Of a DNA stretch of 64,000 bases, positions 53,021 to 62,005 are shown one piece after another; the stretch's first letter is position 1, and every line of letters starts with the position of its first letter. Origin of the DNA: Jannaschia marina (GTDB taxonomy: Bacteria > Pseudomonadota > Alphaproteobacteria > Rhodobacterales > Rhodobacteraceae); NCBI RefSeq assembly GCF_013404595.1, contig NZ_JABVAX010000010.1:1-64000 (forward strand), read 5' to 3'. A model generated the notes under the pieces. That model did no database searches and was not told where the DNA came from. It saw only the letters and a list, made by a program, of their open reading frames with translations. A program made the translations under genes and the position numbers.

Positions 53021-53709
53021 GCCTGATAGATGAAACACTTCTGCGGCAAGGCAGGCACAACTGGTATCGTAACACGATCTGGTCTGGCGAGATCGAGGTC
53101 GCTTTCCTTCAGAAGCTGCGGCGCGCACGCAAAGAGTGGCATCAGTACGTGGCGATCCAGATGAACTTTCTGAAGCAGCGGTATCCCGAAGCCACGCTTC
53201 GGCTTGCTGACTACTACCTTAGCCGGAGATCGGATGATGAGGATGACTTTTCATACGGCAATGTCATGAGGTCTGCAGCGTCTGCCTACGAGCGTATGGA
53301 TCAGCTCGACAGCGCCGCCGATGCCCATCTGGAAGCGATGAAATGGCAACGGCATAACCCCGGCCACGTGATTGGAGTTGAGAAGGAGTTTGCCGCGTTT
53401 GCCGCGCGTCATCGTCTTTCCGATCACTACGAGACGATCTTGGTTGCATTGGAGCCACGATTGTTCGGGGAGTCGGGACTTGGTGATGGTTTGTTCAGGG
53501 AATGCGCCGTCGCTGCGATCTTCGAAAGCGAATTTGGGGACATAGCCCGCGCCGTGAGAGCCGCTGATCAGGCTCTGCAGTGTCTTCAGTCCGATTGCGG
53601 CAGAGACGGCGACCGGTCTGAGTCCGGACAAGACGTTCCACCGAGTTTGATTGAGCGGCTTCACGCGATTTCCGTTCATGTGCGACCGGCCGAGGAGTAC
53701 TTGCATTGA
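53017..53709 (+). CDS. Unknown protein embedded between dppC and dppD
   Basis: 230 residues from a GTG at 53017 overlapping the dppC stop; its own stop overlaps the dppD TTG start. No signal peptide or membrane segment. A helical, TPR/SEL1-like pattern is visible (PEATLRLADYYLSRRSDDED and MRSAASAYERMDQLDSAADAHLEAMKW). Composition is less GC-rich than the flanking dpp genes. I do not recognise a family. Position and overlaps suggest co-translation with the transporter, or later insertion into the operon. Confidence 0.65.
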   Translation: MSLIDETLLRQGRHNWYRNTIWSGEIEVAFLQKLRRARKEWHQYVAIQMNFLKQRYPEATLRLADYYLSRRSDDEDDFSYGNVMRSAASAYERMDQLDSAADAHLEAMKWQRHNPGHVIGVEKEFAAFAARHRLSDHYETILVALEPRLFGESGLGDGLFRECAVAAIFESEFGDIARAVRAADQALQCLQSDCGRDGDRSESGQDVPPSLIERLHAISVHVRPAEEYLH

Positions 53710-54686
53710 CCCCCGTCCTCGAACTCCGCGACCTCACCGTCGACATCCCCACGCGCCACGGCACGCTGCGGCCCGTCGATGCCGTCTCCTGGAGCATCGA
53801 CGCGGGCGAGATCCTCGGCGTCGTGGGCGAATCCGGTGCCGGCAAGTCGATGACCGGCAATGCCGTGATCGGTCTCCTCGACAGTCCCGCGCATATCTCC
53901 GGTGGCGAGGTCCTGCTCGAAGGGGAGCGGATCGACCATTACACCCTGCCGCAGATGCGCCGGATCCGGGGCAAGCGGATCGGGATGGTGTTCCAGGACC
54001 CGCTCACCTCGCTCAACCCGCTCCTGACCGTGGGCGAGCAGCTGGAGGAGACGATCCTGCGGCATCTCGACGTCTCGAATGCCGAGGCCCGCAAACGCGC
54101 GATCCAGGGGCTCGACGAGGTGGGCATCCCGTCGGCGAAGAACCGGATGGACGCCTATCCGCACGAATTCTCGGGCGGGATGCGGCAGCGGGTCGTCATC
54201 GCGCTCGCCCTCTGCGCGGAGCCGACGCTCCTGATCGCGGACGAGCCGACCACCGCCCTCGACGTCAGCGTGCAGGCGCAGATCACCGCGCTCCTGAAGC
54301 GCCTCTGCCGGGAGCGGGGCATGGCCGCGATGCTGGTGACGCACGACATGGGCGTCATCGCCGAGACGGCGGACCGAGTGGCCGTGATGTATGCCGGGCG
54401 TCTGGCCGAGATCGGGCCCGTCAGCCAGATCGTGGGCCAGCCGCGTCACCCCTATACCGACGGCCTCATGGCTTCGACGCCCGCCGCGTCCGCCGGGCAG
54501 GCGCGCCTGCGGCAGATCCCCGGCGCGATGCCGCGTCTGGGCCGCCTGCCGACCGGCTGCGCCTTCCACCCGCGCTGCCCCAAGGCGGAGGACAAGTGCC
54601 GCGTCGATCCGGGGCCGAAGGTGGGCGAAGCCGACGACCGCGCGGCCTGCTGGTTCCCGATCGAGGCGAAGGAGAGCGCGGCATGA
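53706..54686 (+). CDS. dppD: ABC transporter ATP-binding protein, DppD type
   Basis: 326 residues from a TTG at 53706. Walker A GESGAGKSMTGN, signature FSGGMRQRVVIALAL, Walker B LLIADEPTTALDV and the C-terminal oligopeptide-transporter motif GCAFHPRCPKAEDKCRVDPG with the cysteine cluster typical of DppD/OppD. Energises peptide uptake with DppF. Confidence 0.92.
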   Translation: MTPVLELRDLTVDIPTRHGTLRPVDAVSWSIDAGEILGVVGESGAGKSMTGNAVIGLLDSPAHISGGEVLLEGERIDHYTLPQMRRIRGKRIGMVFQDPLTSLNPLLTVGEQLEETILRHLDVSNAEARKRAIQGLDEVGIPSAKNRMDAYPHEFSGGMRQRVVIALALCAEPTLLIADEPTTALDVSVQAQITALLKRLCRERGMAAMLVTHDMGVIAETADRVAVMYAGRLAEIGPVSQIVGQPRHPYTDGLMASTPAASAGQARLRQIPGAMPRLGRLPTGCAFHPRCPKAEDKCRVDPGPKVGEADDRAACWFPIEAKESAA

Positions 54687-55672
54687 GCAACATCGTTTCG
54701 GTCAAGAACCTCACGCGTGTCTTCGACGTCTCGAAGCCCTGGCTCAACCGCCTGATCGAGCGGCTGCCGAAGCGGATGCTCACCGCCGTCTCGGACGTCA
54801 GCTTCGACATCCCGGAGCGGACGACCTACGCGCTTGTGGGCGAATCCGGGTCGGGCAAGTCGACCATCGGCAAGATGGTCGTCGACCTCCTGACGCCGAG
54901 CGAGGGCAGCGTGGAGATCGAGGGCATCAACCTGCGCGAGACCCGCGATGCCGCCACGATCGATCGCATCCGCAGCGACATCCAGATGATCTTCCAGGAT
55001 CCCTTCGCCTCGCTCAATCCGCGCTGGCGGGTGCGCGACATCATCACCGAGCCGGTGGCCGCGCGGGGCGGCAAGACCGACGGTCTGGCCGAGAAGCTCC
55101 TGGAGCAGGTGGGGCTTTCGGCGGAAGACGCGGTGAAATACCCGCACCAGTTCTCGGGCGGTCAGCGGCAGCGGCTTTGCGTGGCCCGTGCGCTCGCCTC
55201 CGAGCCGAAGCTCATCGTCTGCGACGAGCCGACCTCGGCCCTCGACGTGTCGGTACAGGCGCAGGTGCTCAACCTGATGAGCGACCTGAAGGACGAGCAC
55301 GGGCTGACCTATCTCTTCATCTCCCACGACCTGACCGTCGTGCGTCACATGGCCGATACCATCGGCGTGCTCTACCTCGGTCGTCTGGTCGAGGAGGCCG
55401 CGCCGGACGACCTCTTCACCCGGCCCGCGCATCCCTACACGGCGATGCTGATCGACGCGGCTCCCCGGCTCGATGCCTTCGGGCGCGAGGTGGAGCCGCC
55501 CGAGGGCGAGATCCCCGATCCCATCGATCCGCCGAAGGGCTGCGCCTTCCACCCGCGCTGCCCGCTCGCGACCGACGTCTGCAAGGTGGATCGCCCGGCG
55601 CTGGAACGACACGGCCTGGGTCGCGTCGCCTGCCATCACGCCGGACAGATCCGGCTGAAGGGCGCGGCCTGA
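54683..55672 (+). CDS. dppF: ABC transporter ATP-binding protein, DppF type
   Basis: 329 residues, overlapping dppD by 4 bp. Walker A GESGSGKSTIGK, FQDPFASLNPRWRV, signature FSGGQRQRLCVARALA, Walker B LIVCDEPTSALDVSV and C-terminal GCAFHPRCPLATDVCKVD. Last gene of the transporter operon, convergent with the allA gene (6-bp gap). Confidence 0.92.
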   Translation: MSNIVSVKNLTRVFDVSKPWLNRLIERLPKRMLTAVSDVSFDIPERTTYALVGESGSGKSTIGKMVVDLLTPSEGSVEIEGINLRETRDAATIDRIRSDIQMIFQDPFASLNPRWRVRDIITEPVAARGGKTDGLAEKLLEQVGLSAEDAVKYPHQFSGGQRQRLCVARALASEPKLIVCDEPTSALDVSVQAQVLNLMSDLKDEHGLTYLFISHDLTVVRHMADTIGVLYLGRLVEEAAPDDLFTRPAHPYTAMLIDAAPRLDAFGREVEPPEGEIPDPIDPPKGCAFHPRCPLATDVCKVDRPALERHGLGRVACHHAGQIRLKGAA

Positions 55673-55678
55673 CGTGGG

Positions 55679-56152
55679 CTATGCCTCGACCGTGAACGGC
55701 GCGTCGTAGCGGTGCTCTTCGAGGTTCAGACCGGGGCCCACACGGTCGACCACGGCGAAGAGGCCCGGCGCGTGAAGCGGGGTCAGGACGCCGTGCCACG
55801 TGCCCCGGTGGAACTGCACGCCCTCGTGCGGCGCGGTGAGAAAGGCGCGCGGCTCGGCTCCCGGCCCATCCGCGACGATCACCAGGAACGGATGCGCCGT
55901 CAGCGGCAGGAATGCCTGGCTCCCGTCCGGGTGCCGCTCGATCAGGTCGAAGCTGTAGGGCAGGACGCGCGGCTCGGCCTCGAAGACCGAGAGTGAGACG
56001 GCACCCTCCGCGTCGACGTCGGGGCGGCATTGGTCGTGCCAGCGCGTGCAGAGTCCCGCGTTGATCGACCGCGCCTCGCCCGCGCCCGCGGCGATCACCG
56101 TGCCGTAGGGCGCGAAGGCCTCGGCGGTCAGCGGTGCCGCCCGGATCACCAC
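55679..56152 (-). CDS. allA: Ureidoglycolate lyase
   Basis: 157 residues from a GTG at 56152. AllA core: AFAPYGTVIAAG, RPDVDAEGAVSLSVFEAEPRVLPYSFDLIERHPDGSQAFLPL and GVQFHRGTWHGVLTPLHAPGLFAVVDRVGPG. Splits ureidoglycolate to glyoxylate and urea at the end of allantoin catabolism. The start overlaps the preceding puuE-uraD stop. Confidence 0.9.
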   Translation of the reverse strand: MVIRAAPLTAEAFAPYGTVIAAGAGEARSINAGLCTRWHDQCRPDVDAEGAVSLSVFEAEPRVLPYSFDLIERHPDGSQAFLPLTAHPFLVIVADGPGAEPRAFLTAPHEGVQFHRGTWHGVLTPLHAPGLFAVVDRVGPGLNLEEHRYDAPFTVEA

Positions 56153-57618
56153 GCGAGCGCCTCGAGCCTGAGGCGCGCGATGCGCTCGACCTGCGCGCAG
56201 GCCTCCGCGAACTCGGTCGTCGTCTCGTTTTCCAGCCGCCGTTCCATCGCGGCATGGATGCCGGCCTTGTCGTGGTCGCGGACTGCGATGATGAACGGGA
56301 ACCCGTGGCGCGCGACATAGGCGGCATTCAACGTCCCGAAGGTATCCCGCTCCCCGTCGGTCAGCAGGTCGAGCCCCGCGCTCGCCTGTTCGGCGGTGCT
56401 GTCTGCGGTCAATCGCCCGGCGGCGGCCAGCTTGCCCGCAAGGTCGGGGTGCGCGCGCAACACCGCGAGGCGCTCGTCCTCCGTGCCGGCGCGGAAGGCA
56501 CGCACCAGCGCGGCGTGCAGCCCGGCCGGATGGTGGTGGGCCGGTCCGAGTTCCTGCGCCCAGGCGCGCTCCGCGACCCAGGGGGAGTGTTCGAAGATGC
56601 CGCCGAAGCGCGCGACGAAGGTCGCCTCGTCCAGCTCATGCGCCATTTCGCCGGGCGGTACCGGCACATCCGACAACTCCGGCACTGCATCGCGCACGAC
56701 GTCGGCGGGGGCGTCCACCGGCGTGACGCCGTCGGGATGCACCCGATCCCAATGGGCGGCGATCTCGGCGCGCGTGGCGATCCAGACGCCGGCGTGGCCG
56801 CGGACATGGTCGAGAAAGCGGGCCAGGGCGGCGGCGCGCCCCGGTCGACCTGCGAGCCGGCAATGCAGGCCCACGGTCATCATCCGGCCGCCCTCGGCCA
56901 TCAGGCAGTCGAAGCTGTCGCGCAGATACTGCTCCCAGGAGGCTCCGTCGGCATGACCGGCGGTGATCGCGAAGCGCATGTCGTTGGCGTCGAGCGTATA
57001 GGGCAGGATGAGCTGTCGGCGGCCACCGATGCGCACGCGATAGGGCAGGTCGTCGGCATAGCTGTCGGAGATATAGGCGAGGTCGCCCTCCTCCGCGGCG
57101 AGGCGCACCGTGTTCATGGAGCAGCGACCGGTGTACCAGCCCCGCGGCGCGGCTCCCGTCACCTCCCGGTGCAGCGCGAGCGCCGCGCGGATCGCGTCGC
57201 GCTCCTCCGCCTCGGGCATGTCCTTGTGTTCGACCCACTTCAGCCCGTGGGACGCGATCTCCCAACCGGCGCCGCGCATCGCCTCGACCTGCAAGGGGGA
57301 TCGGGCCAGCGCCTCGGCCACGCCGTAGACCGTCACCGGTAGGTCCGAGAGCATCCGGTGCAGCCGCCAGAAGCCGGCGCGCGCGCCGTATTCGTAGATC
57401 GACTCCATGTTCCAGTGCCGCTGTCCCGGCCAGGGCTGCGCACCGGTGATCTCCGACAGGAAGGCCTCCGAGGCCGCATCGCCGTGCAGCAGGTTGTTCT
57501 CGCCCCCTTCCTCGTAGTTGAGCACGAGGCTCAGGGCGAGGCGCGCGCCGTTCGGCCAATGGGCATCGGGCGGCGTCGGGCCGTGGCCCAGCAGGTCGCG
57601 GGGATAGCGGTCGGGCAT
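56146..57618 (-). CDS. Bifunctional allantoinase (PuuE type) and OHCU decarboxylase
   Basis: 490 residues from the ATG at 57618 (GGAG upstream). Residues 1-~310 are a polysaccharide-deacetylase-fold allantoinase: LSLVLNYEEGGENN, HWNMESIYEYGARAGFWRLHRML, ASHGLKWVEHKDMPEAEE and TGRCSMNT. Residues ~325-490 are the OHCU decarboxylase UraD: FVARFGGIFEHSPWVAERAW, AHPDLAGKLAAAGRLTADSTAEQASAGLD and HGFPFIIAVRDHDKAGIHAAMERRLENE. Couples two steps of uric acid/allantoin breakdown. Confidence 0.9.
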   Translation of the reverse strand: MPDRYPRDLLGHGPTPPDAHWPNGARLALSLVLNYEEGGENNLLHGDAASEAFLSEITGAQPWPGQRHWNMESIYEYGARAGFWRLHRMLSDLPVTVYGVAEALARSPLQVEAMRGAGWEIASHGLKWVEHKDMPEAEERDAIRAALALHREVTGAAPRGWYTGRCSMNTVRLAAEEGDLAYISDSYADDLPYRVRIGGRRQLILPYTLDANDMRFAITAGHADGASWEQYLRDSFDCLMAEGGRMMTVGLHCRLAGRPGRAAALARFLDHVRGHAGVWIATRAEIAAHWDRVHPDGVTPVDAPADVVRDAVPELSDVPVPPGEMAHELDEATFVARFGGIFEHSPWVAERAWAQELGPAHHHPAGLHAALVRAFRAGTEDERLAVLRAHPDLAGKLAAAGRLTADSTAEQASAGLDLLTDGERDTFGTLNAAYVARHGFPFIIAVRDHDKAGIHAAMERRLENETTTEFAEACAQVERIARLRLEALAW

Positions 57619-57688
57619 CGCGGGCTCCTTGCGTTGGTCGGCCGCAGAATGGGCCGGCCCGCGCAAAGTTTCCAGCCGGGGCAGCCCG

Positions 57689-58462
57689 TCAGGTACCGTT
57701 CGCCAGCAGCGCCGAAAGCTCCGCCGCGGCCGTCTTGAGCTGCGGCAGGAAGGTCAGCGCGCGCTGCAGGTCGATGCGCTGCGTCGGTGCGTGGAACGAC
57801 AGCGTCGCGAGAAGCCGGTCGTTGCCGTCGGTGATCGGCACGGCGACGGCGATCATGTCGGGCATGAACTCCCCCCGGTCGGTGCCGTAGCCGCGCTCGC
57901 GCGTGCGGTCGATCGCCGCTTCCAGCTCCGCCCGGTCGGTGTAGGTGCCCGGCGCGCGCCGTTCGAGGATGGTGGCCGAGAGGTAGATGTCGAGCTGCCG
58001 TGGCTCCATCGTCGAGAGATAGAGCTTGCCCGAGGCCGTGCAGTAGTAGGGCACGCGCGTGCCCGTCGGCAGCTGGATGCGCAGCGGCCATTCGGTCTCG
58101 ACACGCTCCAGGTAGACCATGGAGTCCCCGTCCGGGAGCGCGATGTTGCAGGTCTCGCCGATCTCGTTCGACAGGCGTGTCAGGATCGCCTGTCGCGAAG
58201 TGCGGATGCGCGACGACGACAGCACGCCGCCCGCCAGCGTCCGCATCCGGGGGCCGGGCAGATAGGCCCGCCCCCCGATGTCGCGTTGCAGGAAGCCTTC
58301 CTCCACGAGGGTCGAGAAGAGGCGATGGATCGTGGGCTTCGGCAGGCCGAGGGCCTCGTTCACGGCGGTCGGCGTCACGGGCTCTCCGGCGCGGGCCACC
58401 TCCTCGAGGACGAGGAGGAGCCGCAGGTTCGTCGGGATCGAGTCGCTTCGCTGTCCGTCCAT
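57689..58462 (-). CDS. IclR-family transcriptional regulator
   Basis: 257 residues. N-terminal winged helix: LRLLLVLEEVARAGEPVTPTAVNEALGLPKPTIHRLFSTLVEEGFLQRD. C-terminal effector domain: YYCTASGKLYLSTMEPRQLDIYLSAT and GYGTDRGEFMPDMIAVAVPITDGNDRLLATLSFHAPTQR. Lies 10 bp from dctM on the same strand and likely controls the TRAP/GMC or ureide genes; the effector is not known. Confidence 0.88.
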   Translation of the reverse strand: MDGQRSDSIPTNLRLLLVLEEVARAGEPVTPTAVNEALGLPKPTIHRLFSTLVEEGFLQRDIGGRAYLPGPRMRTLAGGVLSSSRIRTSRQAILTRLSNEIGETCNIALPDGDSMVYLERVETEWPLRIQLPTGTRVPYYCTASGKLYLSTMEPRQLDIYLSATILERRAPGTYTDRAELEAAIDRTRERGYGTDRGEFMPDMIAVAVPITDGNDRLLATLSFHAPTQRIDLQRALTFLPQLKTAAAELSALLANGT

Positions 58463-58471
58463 CGCCTACTC

Positions 58472-59830
58472 CTATCTACCCGGCAGCAACGCCGTCGACA
58501 GCTCGGGCACCAGCGCGATGACGAGCCAGACCGAGATCAGCGCCACCAGATACGGCACCGTATAGGGCAGGAGCCGGAAGTACGGCACCCCCGTGACGCC
58601 CGAGGCCACGTAGAGGTTGAGCCCATAGGGCGGCGTGATGAAACCGATCGACGCCCCGACGAGGAAGATCACCGCGAACTGCACCGGCTCGACGCCCACG
58701 GAATGGGCGATCGGGGCCAGGATCGGCGCGAGGATGATCGTGACGGGAAGCGACTCGAGCACCATCCCCGAGACGAAGACGATCGCCATCGCGGTGAAGA
58801 GAACCGCGTAGTAGCCGCCCATGCCGGTGACGAAATCGCCGATGATCTGCTGCGCGCCGAGGACCGAGAGGATCTGCTGCATGACGACCGAGACGGCGAT
58901 GAGCGGCGCGAGGATGCCGGTGATCTGTGCCGACCGCATCGTGATCGACGGCAGCTCGATGGGCGAGAAGCCCTGCACGACGAGCATTTCGCCGTAGCCG
59001 CGCTCCTCGATCGGCCGGTCCTCGTTCTTGCCCATCATCTTGTAGAGCGGCAGGCAGAGGAAGCCGACGATGATGCAGAAGCCGACGGTCACGCCGGCCG
59101 CTTCGGTCGGGGAGAACTTGCCGGTGTAGATGCCCCAGAGGACGAGGCCGATGGCGAAGAAGCCGAGCCAGGCCCCGATCGCGGTCTTGATGATCCGCGA
59201 GGGCGACAGGCCGATCAGAACGCCCCACTTGTTCTTCCACGCCAGCAGGAACGCCGCGGTCATCATCGCGACGACCATGAGCGTGCCAGGGATGATGCCC
59301 GCGACGAAGAGGTCGGAGATCGGCAGGTTCAGAAGGAAGCCGTAGACGATGAAGATGATCGACGGCGGGATGATGATGCCCACGGTGCCGCCCGCGGCCG
59401 CGGTGGCCGCCGAGAAGCGCTCGTCGTAGTCGCCCTTGACCATCTCGGGATGCAGCATGGAGCCGATGGTGGCCGTGGTGGCCGAGTTCGAGCCCGAGAT
59501 CGCCGCGAAGAGGCCGCAGGCCCCGAGCGCCGCCATCGAGAGGCCGCCGCGGATCCAGCCGAGGCAGGCGTAGGCGTAGTCCGACAGCCGCCGGGCGATG
59601 CCCGACCGGTTGATGAGGTCGCCCGTCAGGATGAAGAGCGGCATCGCGAGGAGCGCGAAGCCGTCGGTGAAGACGTCGGCCAGCGCCGCGCCGATGTTCA
59701 GCAGCGGCAGGGCCAGCACGAAGGACATGCCGATGACCCAGTAACCGATCACCAGGAACACCGGGACGCCCAGCATGAACAGGATCGTGACGCCGATCGA
59801 GATCAGCGTGATGAGGGTTCCGTCGCTCAT
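58472..59830 (-). CDS. dctM: TRAP transporter large permease
   Basis: 452 residues, about 12 membrane segments. Family blocks: SGSNSATTATIGSMLHPEMVKGDYDERFSAATAAAGGTVGIIIPPSIIFIVYG and a C-terminal GASIGFITPPYGLNLYVASGVTGV. Drives Na+-coupled uptake. Its ATG overlaps the dctQ stop by 4 bp. Confidence 0.92.
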   Translation of the reverse strand: MSDGTLITLISIGVTILFMLGVPVFLVIGYWVIGMSFVLALPLLNIGAALADVFTDGFALLAMPLFILTGDLINRSGIARRLSDYAYACLGWIRGGLSMAALGACGLFAAISGSNSATTATIGSMLHPEMVKGDYDERFSAATAAAGGTVGIIIPPSIIFIVYGFLLNLPISDLFVAGIIPGTLMVVAMMTAAFLLAWKNKWGVLIGLSPSRIIKTAIGAWLGFFAIGLVLWGIYTGKFSPTEAAGVTVGFCIIVGFLCLPLYKMMGKNEDRPIEERGYGEMLVVQGFSPIELPSITMRSAQITGILAPLIAVSVVMQQILSVLGAQQIIGDFVTGMGGYYAVLFTAMAIVFVSGMVLESLPVTIILAPILAPIAHSVGVEPVQFAVIFLVGASIGFITPPYGLNLYVASGVTGVPYFRLLPYTVPYLVALISVWLVIALVPELSTALLPGR

Positions 59831-60513
59831 GTGTCACCTCCGATCACGGCCTGCTCGATGAGCGTGTTGCCCGTGCGGTAATTCTTCAGGTCGGTAAAGA
59901 GGTTCTCGAACACGCGGCCCGAGAGCAGGACGAAGGCCAGCGGCACGGAGATCAGGAACCACCACTGCATCACGTTGTCGGTGCCCGCCATGAAGCGGAA
60001 GTTGGACGCGGCGTTGACCGTCTCCTGCATCGTGGTCACCACGACGATCCAGGCGAAACCGAGCCAGAGCACGGCATCGAGCACGAGGCAGGCGATCTGC
60101 CCGCCGGGCTTCATCGCGGTGCGGAACTCGGCGAAGGCGAGATGCGTGCGCAGCTTGACGTTATAGCTGCAGCCCACCCAGGTCATGATGAGGAACAGGA
60201 ACGGCGGCAGCGTCGTCGACCAGGGCGGCTGCCCCGACAGGTAGAAGCGCTGGATGACCCCGGCGAAGATGATGAGGCCGATCGCCAGGTAGCTGATGAC
60301 CATCACGGTCGGCTCGAGGTATTTCTCGACGAAGGGCACCGCGCGATTGAGCGCCATGACCCCGAGCCCGCCGAACAGGACGACGAGGAAGCCGAGCACC
60401 CAGAGCGAGGGTCCGTGCTGGCGCAACGCATCGGCGAGCATCCAGGCATCGTTGTTGAAGATCCATTCGGACAATCCCGCCAGGATTGCCCCTATGCCGT
60501 CGAACAGGCCCAT
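59827..60513 (-). CDS. dctQ: TRAP transporter small permease
   Basis: 228 residues from the ATG at 60513, favoured because the GGGAGG site sits 8 nt upstream (the ATG at 60519 is too close). Four membrane segments, including VLGFLVVLFGGLGVMALNRAV, VMVISYLAIGLIIFAGVIQRFYL and AVLWLGFAWIVVVTTMQETVNAA. Larger than the usual DctQ, as in the subgroup with extended loops. Confidence 0.85.
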   Translation of the reverse strand: MGLFDGIGAILAGLSEWIFNNDAWMLADALRQHGPSLWVLGFLVVLFGGLGVMALNRAVPFVEKYLEPTVMVISYLAIGLIIFAGVIQRFYLSGQPPWSTTLPPFLFLIMTWVGCSYNVKLRTHLAFAEFRTAMKPGGQIACLVLDAVLWLGFAWIVVVTTMQETVNAASNFRFMAGTDNVMQWWFLISVPLAFVLLSGRVFENLFTDLKNYRTGNTLIEQAVIGGDT

Positions 60514-60600
60514 CGACATGCCCTCCCGTTTGTCGTCGCGACCCCTCCCGGCCGCTTTGGGGATGTTAGGCCGCGGGCGGCGGCCTGTCTCCCATCATGA

Positions 60601-60627
60601 AATCGGGCGCGAAGAACGCGCCCGATT
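60601..60627 (-). terminator. Hairpin downstream of dctP
   Basis: AATCGGGCGCG pairs perfectly with CGCGCCCGATT (11-bp stem, 5-nt loop), 24 bp after the dctP stop and upstream of dctQ. On the minus strand TTTCATG follows. Probably a partial terminator letting the binding protein exceed the permeases. Confidence 0.65.
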
Positions 60628-60651
60628 CCGTGTCTTTCCGATCCCGTGGGA

Positions 60652-61881
60652 TCAGGCCTTCCACCAGCGGCGCGGCTCGACGTTCTCGGCCAGCGTATGG
60701 GTGTTCTGGCGGGCGACGTCGTAGATCTCCTGGTAGGTGTCGCGACCACCCGACCAGTTGTTGAGACGCTCGCGCCACTGCGCCCAGGGCTCCGGCTGGA
60801 ACTCGGGCGAGCACATTTCCTCGGCCATCTTGATCTGCTCGGCGTCGAGCTCGGCGACGCGCACGCCGTTCTCGGCGAAGATCGTGTTCGGCTTCTGCGG
60901 GTTCGAGGCACCGACGGTGTTCACGAGCGCGGCCTCGTTGGCGGCCTGGACATGCACCTGCGCGAGATAGGACGATTCCATCACCGCATCCTGCAGCTCG
61001 CCCGACAGGCTGTCGAAGGCCGAGGCCGACATGGAGGTGTGCTCCGTGCCGCAGAAGAAGCGCAGGTCGACCGACTGCGAGACGACCGGCGACATGTTGG
61101 CGTAGGCCACGGCCGAGGCCCAGGTCTCTGCGCCGTCGATCAGGCCCTGCTTGAGGCCGTCGAGCGTCTCTTCCCAGGCCACCGGCACCGGGTTCAGGTT
61201 CAGAAGGTCCATCGCGATGCGGCCGAGCTGCGTGCCGGTCACGCGGTTCTTGGTGCCGAAGAGCTCCTCGATGCTCGTCACCGTCTCGCGATCCTGGAAC
61301 GAGGAGCCCATCTGCAGGCCGCGCAGTTCCGCATGGCTGAAGAGGAACTTCAGGCCGTGCCGCTTCTCGAGCGGGTCGCGCAGCAGGGCAACCGACTCGG
61401 GCGAGTAGAGGAAATAGTACTGATCCGCGCGCGAGCGGAACATGTAGGCGTAGTCGAGCACGTTCAGATAGGGCGCGCCGCCGGCCGAGTTCTGGGTCGA
61501 GGCGGCGTACATGTCGACGATGCCCGACTGCGTCTTCTCCACGCAGGAGGTCTGGCCGCAGATCTGGTTGTCGCCGATGAACTCGACGCGGATCTCGCCG
61601 TCGGTGCGGCTTTCGAGATCGCGGGCGAACTCGAGGACGCCGGCGCGCTCGATCAGCAGGTTACGCTGGTTGAAGCCGGCCGCGCCGAGCTTGAACGTGT
61701 GCTTGGGCTCCTTGGCGAAGCGCTTCTCGTAGGACGATTCCGCCGCCTTGGCGACATCGGCGATCGTCACCGCCCCGGTCAGGGCGGACGCCCCGAGCAG
61801 GACGGACGACATTCCGTATTGTCCCGACAGTTTGAACAGGTCGCGGCGAGAAATCCCCCGCAGCGCGTTGGACGCTTTCAT
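60652..61881 (-). CDS. dctP: TRAP transporter substrate-binding protein
   Basis: 409 residues. Tat signal ISRRDLFKLSGQYGMSSVLLGASALTG. Mature DctP-type features: KHTFKLGAAGFNQRNLLIERAGVLEFARDLESRTDGEIRVEFIG, GTKNRVTGTQLGRIAMDLLNLNPVPVAWEETLDGLKQGLIDGAE. Tat export is unusual for a binding protein but known for TRAP types that bind through a metal ion. Divergent from the GMC gene across a TGCAA inverted repeat. Confidence 0.9.
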   Translation of the reverse strand: MKASNALRGISRRDLFKLSGQYGMSSVLLGASALTGAVTIADVAKAAESSYEKRFAKEPKHTFKLGAAGFNQRNLLIERAGVLEFARDLESRTDGEIRVEFIGDNQICGQTSCVEKTQSGIVDMYAASTQNSAGGAPYLNVLDYAYMFRSRADQYYFLYSPESVALLRDPLEKRHGLKFLFSHAELRGLQMGSSFQDRETVTSIEELFGTKNRVTGTQLGRIAMDLLNLNPVPVAWEETLDGLKQGLIDGAETWASAVAYANMSPVVSQSVDLRFFCGTEHTSMSASAFDSLSGELQDAVMESSYLAQVHVQAANEAALVNTVGASNPQKPNTIFAENGVRVAELDAEQIKMAEEMCSPEFQPEPWAQWRERLNNWSGGRDTYQEIYDVARQNTHTLAENVEPRRWWKA

Positions 61882-61902
61882 ATCGTTGTACCTCCCTTAG
61901 GT

Positions 61903-61921
61903 TGCAAATATGATACTTGCA
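61903..61921. promoter_or_regulatory. Candidate operator between dctP and the GMC gene
   Basis: TGCAA - 9 bp - TTGCA inverted repeat, 22 bp upstream of dctP and about 85 bp upstream of the GMC gene. Size and spacing fit an IclR-type site. Confidence 0.5.
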
Positions 61922-62005
61922 GTCTCAATAATCAGCATTCTAAGCTGTGTCTGACAAGCCTTTCTTTTGGGATCGGCTTGAAAAACAAGGTTGGGAGGAC
62001 CTTAA

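Noticed and set aside
57629..59881. 750-residue plus-strand open frame
   Set aside because: Antisense to iclR and dctM; low-complexity Arg/Asp/Gly composition and no domain.
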